A DNA stretch of 64,000 bases from Phycisphaerales bacterium. Lineage in GTDB: Bacteria > Planctomycetota > Phycisphaerae > Phycisphaerales > SM1A02. Positions 45,304 through 55,400 of the stretch are shown one piece after another; the first letter of the stretch is position 1; every line of letters starts with the position of its first letter. A program made the translations under genes and the position numbers. Location: contig JAQWNP010000017.1 in the NCBI GenBank assembly GCA_029268515.1, positions 124,001 through 188,000 on the forward strand. The letters run 5' to 3'. The notes beneath the pieces are model-generated. The model made no database searches and was not told the origin of the DNA. It saw only the letters and a program-made list of their open reading frames with translations.

Positions 45304-46950
45304 TTAGATATCCTCGGTGTCCTGGGTTGCTCTCAAGACTTCTTCAACAGTAGTGACACCTTCTATAGCGCGACGTATGCCATCTTCTCGCATTGGCACA
45401 AAGTTTTCTCCCAGATGCTTGCGTAGTTCTGCTGTTTGTTTGTTATCAGCGATAGCACGTCGAAGCGTTCCAGAGATGGTGATGACCTCGAAGAAACCGA
45501 TACGGCCATAGAATCCGGAGTTGCCGCATTCGTCACAGCCGACGGGCTGGTGGGACATGCCATTGAATCTGGAAAGTTCTTCGGGTGTGAGTCGATGTTG
45601 AATTTCTTCGGGCATGGGAACTTTAACGGCGCAGTGAAGACATAGCTTTCGCCCGAGTCGTTGCGCTAAGAGTCCCTCGATGACAGAGGCCACCAAGTAT
45701 GGTTCAGCGCCCATATCTACAAGGCGGCCAATTGAGCTAATTGCATCATTGGTATGGATGGTAGAAAAAATCAGGTGGCCAGTCAGTGCCGAACGAATTG
45801 CGATATCTGCGGTTTCTCCATCGCGAATCTCGCCAACGAAGATGACCTCTGGGTCCTGTCGAAGAATGGCTCGGAGGCCTGTCGCAAAGCTTAAGCCTCG
45901 TTTGGGGTTCACAGGCATCTGATTGATCCCTGCGAGTTCGTACTCCACAGGGTCTTCAATCGTAATGATTTTCTTTCGAGGATCGTAGAGTTTGGTGAGA
46001 GCTGCGTAGAGCGTGGTTGTCTTGCCCGAGCCTGTTGGGCCAGTGACGAGCACAAGTCCATGGGGCTTGGCGATCAAGTGGTCGACCGTGTCCATGAGAT
46101 CATCGCCCATTCCCAGGGCTCGAAGATCTAGCGATTGCGTGCTTTTATCAAGGATACGCATGACCACTGATTCGCCGTAGAGAGTGGGGACAGTGGACAC
46201 ACGAATGTCTACTTTGCGTCCCTCAAAACGAAGCGTGATATGTCCGTCTTGCGGCACATAGCGTTCCGCAATATTCATGCTGGACATAATCTTAATACGG
46301 CCAATGATCGCAGGCTGCAGGTTCTTTGGTGGCGGAGGTTTCTCAACCAGCACGCCGTCTACTCGGTACTTAACTTTGAGCTCATTTTCGAATGGCTCTA
46401 CATGGACATCTGAAGCGCGTGATTGAACTGCTTCAAGTAGAAGGAGATTGACCAGGTTCACCAGTGTTGGCTGTTCAGCCATTCTGTGTAAGTCATCAGC
46501 TTCAATAGCATCCAAATTATGATCGAGCATTGAGTCTCGATCACCATCTTCATCAGCAAGGCTTTCTGCAATACGTGCAGCGGTGGTGCCGTAGTGGGCT
46601 CTCATTAACTCAGCAAAATCTTTGTCATCCATGCCTAAGCGGATAATTGGTCGACTGACGAGCGCTGTTAACTCATCAAGTGCAGTGATATCTAATGGAT
46701 CCAGCATGGCAACACGAAGTCGCCCGTCATCAAGAATGGCTAATGGCACCACACGTAGGCGTACTGCTATGTCAGCGCTGATCAGTGCGATGGCATCAAT
46801 CGATGGTTCAAGGCTTTCCTCGGTCCAATCGATGCCAAATGTCTCGCAACGCTTACGTAACGAGGCAGTGTCGTTAGAGTTCGCTAGAGGCTCATTTTGA
46901 ACTGTGTTTGGCAGTTCAGTGGACTCGGTAATGGAATGATTTTCAGCCAT
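45304..46950 (-). CDS. gspE: Type II secretion system ATPase GspE
   Basis: GspE is the cytoplasmic hexameric ATPase that powers pseudopilus assembly. The 548-residue protein has an N-terminal domain of the MshEN/GspE_N type (about 30-130), the N2 domain (DVHVEPFENELKVKYRVDGVL) and the ATPase domain. The latter contains Walker A GPTGSGKTTT (303-312), the Asp box ITIEDPVEYEL, Walker B VIFVGEIRD (369-377) and the His box TGHLIFSTIHTNDA. A tetracysteine zinc site follows (CLHC at 437-440 and CDEC at 472-475), as in most GspE. The order E-F-G-H-I-J-K is canonical. Confidence 0.96.
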   Translation of the reverse strand: MAENHSITESTELPNTVQNEPLANSNDTASLRKRCETFGIDWTEESLEPSIDAIALISADIAVRLRVVPLAILDDGRLRVAMLDPLDITALDELTALVSRPIIRLGMDDKDFAELMRAHYGTTAARIAESLADEDGDRDSMLDHNLDAIEADDLHRMAEQPTLVNLVNLLLLEAVQSRASDVHVEPFENELKVKYRVDGVLVEKPPPPKNLQPAIIGRIKIMSSMNIAERYVPQDGHITLRFEGRKVDIRVSTVPTLYGESVVMRILDKSTQSLDLRALGMGDDLMDTVDHLIAKPHGLVLVTGPTGSGKTTTLYAALTKLYDPRKKIITIEDPVEYELAGINQMPVNPKRGLSFATGLRAILRQDPEVIFVGEIRDGETADIAIRSALTGHLIFSTIHTNDAISSIGRLVDMGAEPYLVASVIEGLLAQRLGRKLCLHCAVKVPMPEEIQHRLTPEELSRFNGMSHQPVGCDECGNSGFYGRIGFFEVITISGTLRRAIADNKQTAELRKHLGENFVPMREDGIRRAIEGVTTVEEVLRATQDTEDI

Positions 46951-46982
46951 TGTCGCCTATGGAAAAATTGTGCAGTGAGAAG

Positions 46983-48434
46983 TTAAGAGTTGTCTTCGCT
47001 GGATTCTGTATTCGTCGAATCTTTTTCACTGTCTGAATCTTCAGACTGAGTTTTAGATTTCTTTTTGTTTTCTACATCATTGCCTGGAGCACCGGTAGCA
47101 TTAACGCGGCCTCTGGAGTCGACTTCCTCGCCGGTAGATTTGAAATTGTTAGCAGCTGAAGCTTTGTTTCCATTCTGTGCCCCTTTGTCTGGGATTCTCA
47201 CTGGATTGACGCGGCGTTCTTCACGGGGAATCCAACGCCTTGCACCAGGTAGCTCAGCAAACTGCTCTTCTGACAGGAGGCCTCTGAGCTGCGAAATGTA
47301 TTGGCGTGAAAGCTCATCTCTGGCTCGGATGGCATTGCGAATGTCATCGAGTCCTTGTCGCGGAATTGGCTCGCCGAGGCGACGCATCATGGCAACCTCG
47401 GCCGTGGCTCGAGGTTTTTTGGGCTCGTCTCTTCGTATTGCTTCAAGAAGATCAATGTTTGAAGCCTCTAGTTCAATGCCGTACTGCTGCATGAGAGCGA
47501 CAATAGATGTAATCACATCTGGATCGAGATCCTCTCTGATGACAGCGTCTTCGAAAATTCGTTCAGCTGGAGTGGATCTAAAGACGCGAGGGTAGCTTTT
47601 CTCCATGACTTTATTGAAAAAAGCGTCCGCTTCAGCAGCCGGTAACGCATCTGAAATAAGTTGGGCATACTCATCATTCACTTCCCGCACCTGGACTCGC
47701 AGGCGAGAAATTTCATCGATTTCAATGAGGTTCTGTTCAGCGTCTCGTGCAGTTGGATGCATGAGCCGCTTGATATCTTTAGGAGATCCATAAAGCGCTT
47801 TCGTGCGCTGCGTCAGCACATCATGAAGTTTGTGACCATATTGATCAACTACGAGATCTGACTGTTCTTGATATTGGCGATCAAGCTGCATGTCGCGGTA
47901 GATACGAATGAGATCAGTGCTTTCACCTGAGAAGCGTCCTTCATGAAGGTGCTTTTCGCGGTAAAGCCGTTGTTCGAATTTAGGATAGAGCTCTAGTTGG
48001 TAGGGCATGAGAATGACTTGCACGTTTCCAAGAAGCTCTTCGCCGAGTGCATCTCTTTTGACGAGCCATTGGGAGATTGGTACAAGCACAAGATCGAGTA
48101 GACGATCTTGGTCATCTTTCATCTCCAAAATTTGTTCTCGCATGCCCTCAATCTGTGCAGACATGCCCTCGAGGCCCAATTCAAATGTATCGTTATAGTC
48201 GTCGAAAAGTGTCTCGACGATCATTGCTTGGCTGGGGTCAAGTTGTAAGCCTTCTACGAAAATCTGAACGTCGCGTGTCATGTACTCTGGTCGCATAGCG
48301 CGTGCAATGCTGGTGGCTTCTCCGAGCTGCGCATTGGCACTTCCTGGTTGCAATAAGAGTGCTGAAGTGGCGAGCACCAGGCAGGCTGGAAGGGCGCATC
48401 GTAGTGATCTGTAGAGGGGGCTAATCTTTCTCAT
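46983..48434 (-). CDS. Unknown exported protein, first gene of the T2SS operon
   Basis: I do not recognise this 483-residue protein. It has a long signal peptide (about 1-35, LPACLVLATSALLLQPGSANA) and then a highly charged, mainly helical body with many Glu, Arg and Gln. The end is acidic and Ser/Lys-rich (SEDSDSEKDSTNTESSEDNS). The start at 48434 is supported by AGGAG 8 bases upstream. Two Spy/LTXXQ-like features are the periodic QLDPSQ..VETLFDDYN and FAELPGARRW motifs, which recall the metal or stress sensor Spy/CpxP fold, but the resemblance is weak. It is read into gspE with a 32-base gap. Confidence 0.65.
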   Translation of the reverse strand: MRKISPLYRSLRCALPACLVLATSALLLQPGSANAQLGEATSIARAMRPEYMTRDVQIFVEGLQLDPSQAMIVETLFDDYNDTFELGLEGMSAQIEGMREQILEMKDDQDRLLDLVLVPISQWLVKRDALGEELLGNVQVILMPYQLELYPKFEQRLYREKHLHEGRFSGESTDLIRIYRDMQLDRQYQEQSDLVVDQYGHKLHDVLTQRTKALYGSPKDIKRLMHPTARDAEQNLIEIDEISRLRVQVREVNDEYAQLISDALPAAEADAFFNKVMEKSYPRVFRSTPAERIFEDAVIREDLDPDVITSIVALMQQYGIELEASNIDLLEAIRRDEPKKPRATAEVAMMRRLGEPIPRQGLDDIRNAIRARDELSRQYISQLRGLLSEEQFAELPGARRWIPREERRVNPVRIPDKGAQNGNKASAANNFKSTGEEVDSRGRVNATGAPGNDVENKKKSKTQSEDSDSEKDSTNTESSEDNS

Positions 48435-48964
48435 CGTGGTAACTCCTGCCTCTGTTAAGAGGCATATATTGTTGGGCTGACTCGAAGGCAGTATCCCAGT
48501 TCTTTTGGCCGTTTGGGCCTCTCCGCACATTCAAATCTGGGTGCTCTGCAGACTCATCAGTGCTCACTCTCCATCACTTCATCCGGGGTTACATGGCCGC
48601 CTTCTTGGCCCCCAATTCACGAACAATCCCGGCTGCGGCTGTTGAACGTCTAAAAACAGTTTCTTATGCAAGAGAATCGGCAAATGAGTCGCTTTGGAGT
48701 GAGTGGAGAAATCGAATGATCCTGCAGACTTGCCAAAGTATTGATATCGATCCGCTGAGTATTGAAAAAAGGGGTTTTTAGGGGTCAAAAAACGGTATTT
48801 AAGAGGTCGTATTGTCTTTGAGACGAGATTGGCCAGCCATTGGTTCGATTTCTACGGTTTACCACCAATATCAGCCATCTCAGCAGCCTTAGATCGACGT
48901 CAAAGGGGCTGCAAGATGATAATCAGATGCCCAAAAACACCAATTTTGGCATAGAAAAACGGAT
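48435..48964. other. Intergenic region upstream of the T2SS operon
   Basis: This 530-base stretch lies upstream of the first T2SS operon gene and downstream of the ABC permease gene. Just before the ribosome-binding site, TGCCTCT (48447-48453) pairs with AGAGGCA (48458-48464). At 48927-48952 a bulged hairpin (ATGCC with AAAA, closing on GGGCAT) lies downstream of the ABC operon and may terminate it, although no T run follows. The T2SS promoter should be here, near a TATAT element at about 48465, but no reliable boxes were found. Short open frames within it look random. Confidence 0.5.
48447..48464 (-). promoter_or_regulatory. 5'-UTR hairpin touching the ribosome-binding site of the T2SS operon
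   Basis: A perfect seven-pair stem with a four-base loop ends at the edge of the AGGAG Shine-Dalgarno sequence of the first operon gene. It could modulate translation or transcript stability. No known family was recognised. Confidence 0.4.
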
Positions 48965-50332
48965 CTAGCGATACCGTATCCAGCGGATCATTTCGAATGG
49001 GGATGGAGCTTTGCCCTGCATCAGTACGCCAACGCGGAAGACCCTTGCTGCTGCCCAGATCATACAGATCACAGAGAGATAGCCAATGATCAGTGTGGCG
49101 ATAATCTCCGCTATAGCAATGGGTTCCGCACTTCCTGCGACCCGAAGAATCATCACGAATGGAGTCAGAAAGGGGATGTAGCTTGTCACAACGGCAAGCC
49201 ATCCGTTGGGCGCCTCGCTGATCGGTGCCCAAAGGATGAGTGGTATCAGAAGAATAATGGTGGCTGGTCCCAGTAGTGCCTGGGCATCACGGAGTTCGGT
49301 CACAGCGCTTCCAATCGCCGCCATAAATGAGGCCAAAAGGAAATAGGCCATGATGAAGTAGAGCAAGAACCAAAGCAGCACGATCGGTGGAATGAGGTCA
49401 GTCTGAGCCAATGCAGCCAATCCGACAATACAGAGGCCTCCATACATGATCAGCATGACGAAGCTCACTAAAGCTTGTCCGAGTAATTTTCCGCCCATGA
49501 GCTCTAAAGGACTCACCGCACTCAGAAGCACCTCCATAACGCGATTGGATTTTTCTTCGATCGTTGAAGTCAATAGGAAGTTGCCACATGTAGCAGTGAT
49601 GATCCAGAGCATCACCATGAAGATAATCGGTATCAATCTCTTTAAATCTTGGCTCTCTCTGACCTGTCCGCCATCTTCAGCTAAGCGACTCGCTTGGATA
49701 CGAGGCCGCGACATGAGGTTGACTATCGTTTCGTAGCCATAGCCAGCATTCTCGACACGGGCTTGTACGACTGCATCTTGCAGTGACTTTTCGATGACCG
49801 TGGTGTGATTTGGGCTCATGCCAGGTGGTAGCAAGAGTTCAAGTGATGGCTTGTCTTCAAGATCTGGTTGAAAGACTGCTTCAGGAATGATGGCCAAGGC
49901 AATAAACTCGCCATCAAGTACTTCCTTTCTCAGTCGATCTATTTCACTTGGGCTAAACGAGACAATCTCTATGTTCGTTGGGATCTTGCCGGAGATCGCC
50001 GCCATTTGGGCAGCAGGATTTCCTGCAAGCAATGCCTCCGGTGTGATGTTTGGGGCGTTTATGCTGGGTAGATTGCTTGTTGTACTTTGCTCAGAAAAAT
50101 CGGAAGAGGCGGGGGTCAGTTCTTCTTGCAGCGGTGCTTCTACCAGCCCGCTTATATCGATGAGTGCCATGCGGCCTTCGAGTGGCAGGGCGCTGGGCTT
50201 CAAAAGTAAAACGCTGATTGGTACCAGCGCGATGAGAAACAAAGGCACGATGAGCACGCCAATGATGAATGCTTTTGTAAGTGCAGTGTGCTTGAATTCA
50301 CGCCACGCAACGATCATTGCTCTGCGGATCAT
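48965..50332 (-). CDS. ABC-2 type transporter permease (NatB-like)
   Basis: The 455-residue permease has an N-terminal helix (residues 20-46), a large extracytoplasmic domain (about 47-230) and five or six C-terminal membrane helices, the layout of NatB-type ABC-2 exporters. Typical segments are MIRRAMIVAWREFKHTALTKAFII, EEKSNRVMEVLLSAVSPLELMGGKLLGQALV (the coupling motif) and PFVMILRVAG near the end. The start overlaps the ATPase gene by four bases. The substrate is not predictable; NatAB exports sodium, and others export lipids or peptides. Confidence 0.88.
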   Translation of the reverse strand: MIRRAMIVAWREFKHTALTKAFIIGVLIVPLFLIALVPISVLLLKPSALPLEGRMALIDISGLVEAPLQEELTPASSDFSEQSTTSNLPSINAPNITPEALLAGNPAAQMAAISGKIPTNIEIVSFSPSEIDRLRKEVLDGEFIALAIIPEAVFQPDLEDKPSLELLLPPGMSPNHTTVIEKSLQDAVVQARVENAGYGYETIVNLMSRPRIQASRLAEDGGQVRESQDLKRLIPIIFMVMLWIITATCGNFLLTSTIEEKSNRVMEVLLSAVSPLELMGGKLLGQALVSFVMLIMYGGLCIVGLAALAQTDLIPPIVLLWFLLYFIMAYFLLASFMAAIGSAVTELRDAQALLGPATIILLIPLILWAPISEAPNGWLAVVTSYIPFLTPFVMILRVAGSAEPIAIAEIIATLIIGYLSVICMIWAAARVFRVGVLMQGKAPSPFEMIRWIRYR

Positions 50333-51327
50333 GGTGTATGCTCCACGATCAATCCCGCCTCATTCTGCGTAAAGCCGGCTCGTGCATGAGCAGCCGCCTC
50401 TGGGCCTTGATCATTTCTTACTTGCTCGACAAAAATTTCTTCGAGGCTCGGGCGTCTTAATCCAATGGAGTGCATTTGATGTTCTGCAACAAGGCGTTGG
50501 AGGACATCGTGGGGATCTACTTGTTTCTCCAAATGTACTTCTACAGAACCATTTTGAGAGACATTGGTATCACGAACGCCTTGAATTGAAGTGAGGTCGG
50601 CATTGAGATTTGTGGGGCGAGCTTCAATGGTACGAGGATCAAAACGAGCATTAATCTGATCCAGGGTTCCTTCCAAGAGAGTTGCGCCATGATTAATCAG
50701 GATGATTCGATCACAAATCTGTTCAGCCTGATGCAGTACATGTGTAGAAAACAAAATGGTGCGACCTTGCTCGTGAAAATCAGTGATGAGATCTCTCAAG
50801 AGCACCATGCTTACCGGATCAAGGCCACTAAATGGTTCATCAAGTATGAGTAAATCTGGTTCGTGCATCACTGCGGCAAGAAACTGTATCTTTTGCTGCA
50901 TGCCTTTACTCAGCGTTTCGCATCGCTGGTTTGCGACATCAGGTAGTTCGACGCGTTCGAGCCAGTGATTAATAAGACTGGGCAGGCCACTTGCTTTTTC
51001 GCCTTTGAGCTTAGCGATATACGTTAAGAATTCTGCGACCTTCATCTTACGATAGAGACCGCGTTCCTCAGGGAGATAGCCGATGCGAAGCTTGGCTGAA
51101 AGTGCCGATTCATTGAGCACCTCAATTTGCCCCGCATCTGGGTAAATAATTGACATGATCATCCGAATCGTGGTGCTCTTGCCAGCACCGTTCGGACCTA
51201 AAAATCCCATCAGCGAACCCTGCGGAACTTCAAAAGTCAGATCGCTGACAGCTTTGGTTTGCCCGAATCGCTTTGAGACACCGTTGATAGAAATGGCTGC
51301 GTTCTGCATGCCGGGGTTTGTTTTCAT
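50329..51327 (-). CDS. ABC transporter ATP-binding protein (NatA-like)
   Basis: The 332-residue ATPase contains Walker A GPNGAGKST (44-52), the signature LSKGMQQK, Walker B LLILDEPFSGLDP, and the switch His in ILFSTHVLHQAEQ. A C-terminal extension after about residue 215 (ARFDPRTIEARPT to RRPSLEEIFVEQVRN) is typical of NatA/DUF4162 subfamily. It pairs with the overlapping permease gene. The first seven residues before the second Met may not be translated. Confidence 0.94.
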   Translation of the reverse strand: MKTNPGMQNAAISINGVSKRFGQTKAVSDLTFEVPQGSLMGFLGPNGAGKSTTIRMIMSIIYPDAGQIEVLNESALSAKLRIGYLPEERGLYRKMKVAEFLTYIAKLKGEKASGLPSLINHWLERVELPDVANQRCETLSKGMQQKIQFLAAVMHEPDLLILDEPFSGLDPVSMVLLRDLITDFHEQGRTILFSTHVLHQAEQICDRIILINHGATLLEGTLDQINARFDPRTIEARPTNLNADLTSIQGVRDTNVSQNGSVEVHLEKQVDPHDVLQRLVAEHQMHSIGLRRPSLEEIFVEQVRNDQGPEAAAHARAGFTQNEAGLIVEHTP

Positions 51328-51393
51328 CTTGTTGATTGAGTCATTCTATGACCCATGAGGTTTTATGAGTGTGTTGGCGCTAGCCATTATGGC

Positions 51394-52206
51394 TCATTGG
51401 ATCTTTTCTTGTACTTTTTCGGGCAAAGAGACTTGGCTTGGTTTAACTGTGTTGAGTGATATTCGCAAGAAATCCACGTTGAGGGTGGTTCCATCCTGCT
51501 GCACAGTTACCTTTCTGAATAACTTGAGTCCTTGTTCTGTCTTCCAATCGTCGAAAAGGTAGGTGACTGTCGTACTCTCCATCCCATCCGGGTTGTGTTG
51601 CATCTGGAGGGCTTTTAAGAGTCCGGTTGAGGTTGAAAAGAAGGCGCTATCTGCATCATTGATTGAGTCTGGATGACTCAGAGAAATGGCATAGCAATCA
51701 GTTCCAGCAATGGTCGCGGCACCGGTTGTGGCTGCAATCTGAAAATGGTCTTGAAGGCGGATGGTCAGTGCATGCAAGCATCCATAGGTTTTCAGGTTGT
51801 CAACAGTCGTTTTATCCAGGATTTCATAATCACTGCCATCCGTTTGCCAGCCAGTGGTTCCATTTGATCCATAGGTGGTTGAGGCGGTACCTGAGATCTG
51901 ATGCACCTTTATTTTGTCTGGTGCCATCCACCAGGAATTAATCTTGGCTTCGGTATCAATTTGCCCGGTGACAAGAATGACGGACAAATGTGATTGGGTG
52001 TGGATTGATTTAATCGACTCAATCAGCTCCATGCCACCCATTGCCTGAGCTGCTCGGGCAAGAACCTGGCGGGCAGGTGGCATCCCCGGTTCTGTATTGG
52101 GCTCCTGAGTCTGTTGCCAGCCAGCGGCGACGATGATTAAAGGCATCACAAGGCAAACCAATCGGATGCTTCTGAAGGGTGCGTATTGGCTTCGGTTTGT
52201 TTTCAA
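51394..52206 (-). CDS. Exported protein with possible LolA/MucB-like fold
   Basis: The 270-residue protein has an N-terminal signal peptide (SIRLVCLVMPLIIVAAGW). The mature part is beta-rich: ARAAQAMGGMELIESIKSIHTQSHL, KINSWWMAPDKIKVHQISG, TTGWQTDGSDYEIL, LTIRLQDHF, GTDCYAISLSH and YLFDDWKTEQGLKLFRKV. This pattern (a helix-start with AxGG, then strands with a W near 'W..PDKxR/K') resembles outer-membrane lipoprotein-sorting LolA/MucB-like or DUF4292 proteins. The function is not known. It is co-directional with the ABC pair but 66 bases upstream of it. Confidence 0.62.
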   Translation of the reverse strand: MKTNRSQYAPFRSIRLVCLVMPLIIVAAGWQQTQEPNTEPGMPPARQVLARAAQAMGGMELIESIKSIHTQSHLSVILVTGQIDTEAKINSWWMAPDKIKVHQISGTASTTYGSNGTTGWQTDGSDYEILDKTTVDNLKTYGCLHALTIRLQDHFQIAATTGAATIAGTDCYAISLSHPDSINDADSAFFSTSTGLLKALQMQHNPDGMESTTVTYLFDDWKTEQGLKLFRKVTVQQDGTTLNVDFLRISLNTVKPSQVSLPEKVQEKIQ

Positions 52207-52422
52207 TAGGACCTCTCGTTGGGAAGCGAGGTGAGATTGGTACCAAGCAAAGTCACTTCCAAAGGTTATCCTAGCACCGTGTTGGGTTGCTGCGGATCTG
52301 ACTCGGAGGTGATCCTCGTCACCCAGGAACCTACGTTTTTGGGGCCAAAAAGAGGAGGCGGCTCCATCCGTTCATCCGGATAGAAGGTTGAAGGACGTTC
52401 TTGTCAGGTCTATCCTCTGCAT
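52207..52422. other. Divergent intergenic region, exported protein / metH
   Basis: This 216-base gap contains a small hairpin at 52366-52381 (ATCCG with CGGAT) about 40 bases before metH. A longer pairing is possible between AGAGGA near 52350 and TCCTCT near 52411. I see no match to cobalamin, SAM or SAH riboswitch cores. The metH promoter should lie here. Confidence 0.4.
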
Positions 52423-55400
52423 ATGTCGAACAACATCCAGTCTTCTCAGAGTAGCTCCTTACTTCGTCAGCTTGAACAGCGGGTTTTGATTGCTGATGGC
52501 GCTATGGGCACAGCTCTTCAAGGGCTCGATCTGCAGATCGAAGAGGATTATCTTGGACGTGAAAACTGCGTTGATGTCTTGGTGCGTAGTCGTCCCGAAT
52601 TAATTCAGTCGGTACACGAGTCATTTCTTGAAGTTGGTTGCGATCTCATTTCCACCGATTCCTTTGGCGCGAACGTATTGACGCTTAACGAATTCGACAA
52701 AGAACTCACTGAATGGTGTTTTGATCTCAATAGAGAAGCCGCGACAATTGCTCGTGCAGCAGCTGATCGCTATAGCACGAATGAAAAACCACGTTTTGTA
52801 TTGGGCTCGATGGGACCTGGTACCAAGCTCATTAGCCTAGGTCAGGTGTCATGGAATGAAATGGTTGATAGTTACCAGCGGCAAGCCAACGGGCTTATTG
52901 CTGGTGGTGTCGACGCATTTTTAATTGAGACTTGCCAGGATCTCTTGCAAACAAAATGTGCCATTAACGCATGTCTTGCTGCGCTTGATGATGTATCTAA
53001 GAGTGCTACTGATATACCAATTTTTGTCAGTGTTACCATTGAAGCCACGGGCACCATGCTTCTTGGCACAGAAATTTCAGCAGCAATCTCCGCACTTCGG
53101 TCGTTTCCAATTGCGGCATTGGGGCTCAATTGTGCGACAGGCCCCACAGAAATGAGCGAACACCTTTCAGTTCTCTCGAAGCGCTGGGATCGTCATATTT
53201 TGGTGATGCCAAATGCAGGGCTTCCAGTATTAGTTGAGGGCAAAACGCAATTCCCATTGCGACCAGAGCCATTTGCTCGTTCCATGCTTCGATTTATTGA
53301 TGACTATGGCGTGAGCCTTGTTGGTGGCTGCTGCGGCACCACGCCTGACCATTTGAGTGCGTTGGTCGAAGGTGTCGGGAATCGTAGCGCATCGGTACGT
53401 GTTCCTGAAGAGAATCGCGCCGGTTGTACGAGTCTTTATCAACATGTGGATTACAAGCAAGAACTGTCTATTCTCACAATTGCCGAGCGTACGAACGCAA
53501 ATGGTTCTCGTAAGTTCAAGCGACTGCTTGATGAAGAAGATTGGGACGGTCTCGTTTCAATGGCTCGCGAAGAAGTGCGTGGTGGTGGGCAGGCATTAGA
53601 TGTATGCGTCGACTTTGTTGGTCGTAATGGTGTTGCTGATATGCAAGAAGTCGCGAGCCGGTTTGCCAAACAGATCCAGGCGCCTCTGATGCTCGACTCG
53701 ACTGATGCTGCAGTGCTTCGCGCGGGACTCGAAAGGTGTGGTGGCAAGTGCATTGTTAATTCGATCAACTTGGAAGATGGAGAAAAGAGATTTGATGATG
53801 TTTGCCCGCTCTTGCAAGAGTTTGGAGCAGGTTGTGTGGCTTTGACCATTGATGAAGATCCGCAAGCTGGTATGGCGAAGACCGCTCAAAGAAAACTTGA
53901 AATCGCTGAGCGCATGCATGACTTGTATGTCAATAAATGGGGTCTTGATGAGCGTGACCTCATGTTTGATCCGCTCACATTTACGATTGCCACTGGTATG
54001 GAAGCGGATCGAAGGCTGGGGCTGGAGACGCTTGAGGGCATCTCCTTAATTGCAAAACGCTTTCCTGAGTGTGGCATTATTCTTGGGCTCTCGAATATCA
54101 GTTTTGGTTTACTGCCTGCCGCTCGCCAAGTATTGAACTCGGTTTTTCTTCATGAGGCCGTCGAGCGTGGTTTGACTGCGGCTATTTTGCATGCGAGCAA
54201 AATTCGTCCACGAAACCGTATTGATGATGACCACTGGCAAGCGGCGCTCTGGCTGATTCATAATTCTCGCGATGATCGGCGGCCAGAGGGGATGGATGCA
54301 AGTTTTGATCCACTGGTGCACTTTATTGGCTTATTCGAAGATGCAGCTGAACAAGTTGACGTTGTTGAAATGGCGACGCTCAGTATTGAGCAGCGTCTGC
54401 ATATGCACATTGTCAATGGAGAGTTAGAGGCGCTGGCAGAGAACTTAGACGAAGCACTCAAAGAGTATGGTCCGCTTGAGATCATCAACAAGTATTTGCT
54501 TGGCGGCATGAAGGAAGTAGGAGAGTTGTTTGGTAGTGGGCAAATGCAACTGCCATTTGTGTTGCAGTCGGCTCAAGTAATGAAAAAAGCAGTTGCCTAT
54601 CTTGAGCCATATATGGACAAGAGTGACAACCCTGGTCGCGCCACAGTTGTGCTTGCGACTGTTGCGGGTGATGTGCACGATATCGGTAAGAATCTCGTAG
54701 ACATCATTCTTAGTAATAACGGATACACGGTTGAAAACATTGGTATTAAGCAGCAGCTCTCACAGATTATTGATGCAGCAGAACGCGTTGAGGCGGATGC
54801 TGTTGGTATGTCTGGCTTGTTGGTTAAGTCAGTCGGCGTCATGGAAGAAAATCTTAAGGAACTGAATGCTCGATCGTTGACAATGCCTGTGCTTGTCGGA
54901 GGCGCCGCGCTGACACGTGGTCATGCAGAAGAGCATCTGAGAAATTTGTATGACGGTTCGCTTTACTATGGTAGGGATGCCTTTGAGGCGTTACGCATTT
55001 GTGAGATGTTGGCTGATGGAAAGCTTGCTGGTCTTGATACAGAGATCGATGATCGCGTCGTCAAGCGTAAGGCCGCAAATGAACGAGCGGTATCAATGCG
55101 GGAGGCGGATTCAATTCGTCGCGCGGTTGTTGAATCGCCACCAGCATTAGAGGTGCTACCAAGCGAGGCACTTCCTGTTGCGCCGTTCTGGGGCGAACGA
55201 TTAGTAGAAGGTATTGATCTCGAGCAAATTTATCCCTTCATCAATAAAGTGGCATTGTTTCGCGGGCAATGGGGTTTCCGGAAGGGGGCTCAGAGCCCCG
55301 AAGAAGACAAGATGAAGTTGGAAGAAATTGCTGAGCCAACGCTAAAGCGTCTCCAGGATCATTGTCGAGCAGAAAAAATACTCCGCCCACAAGTGGTCTA

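Noticed and set aside
48560-48781. Small + strand open frame upstream of the T2SS operon
   Set aside because: It has no ribosome-binding site, starts with GTG and its translation resembles no protein family.
52207-52422. Cobalamin, SAM or SAH riboswitch upstream of metH
   Set aside because: No B12 box and no SAM or SAH core sequence was recognised; only generic hairpins are present.
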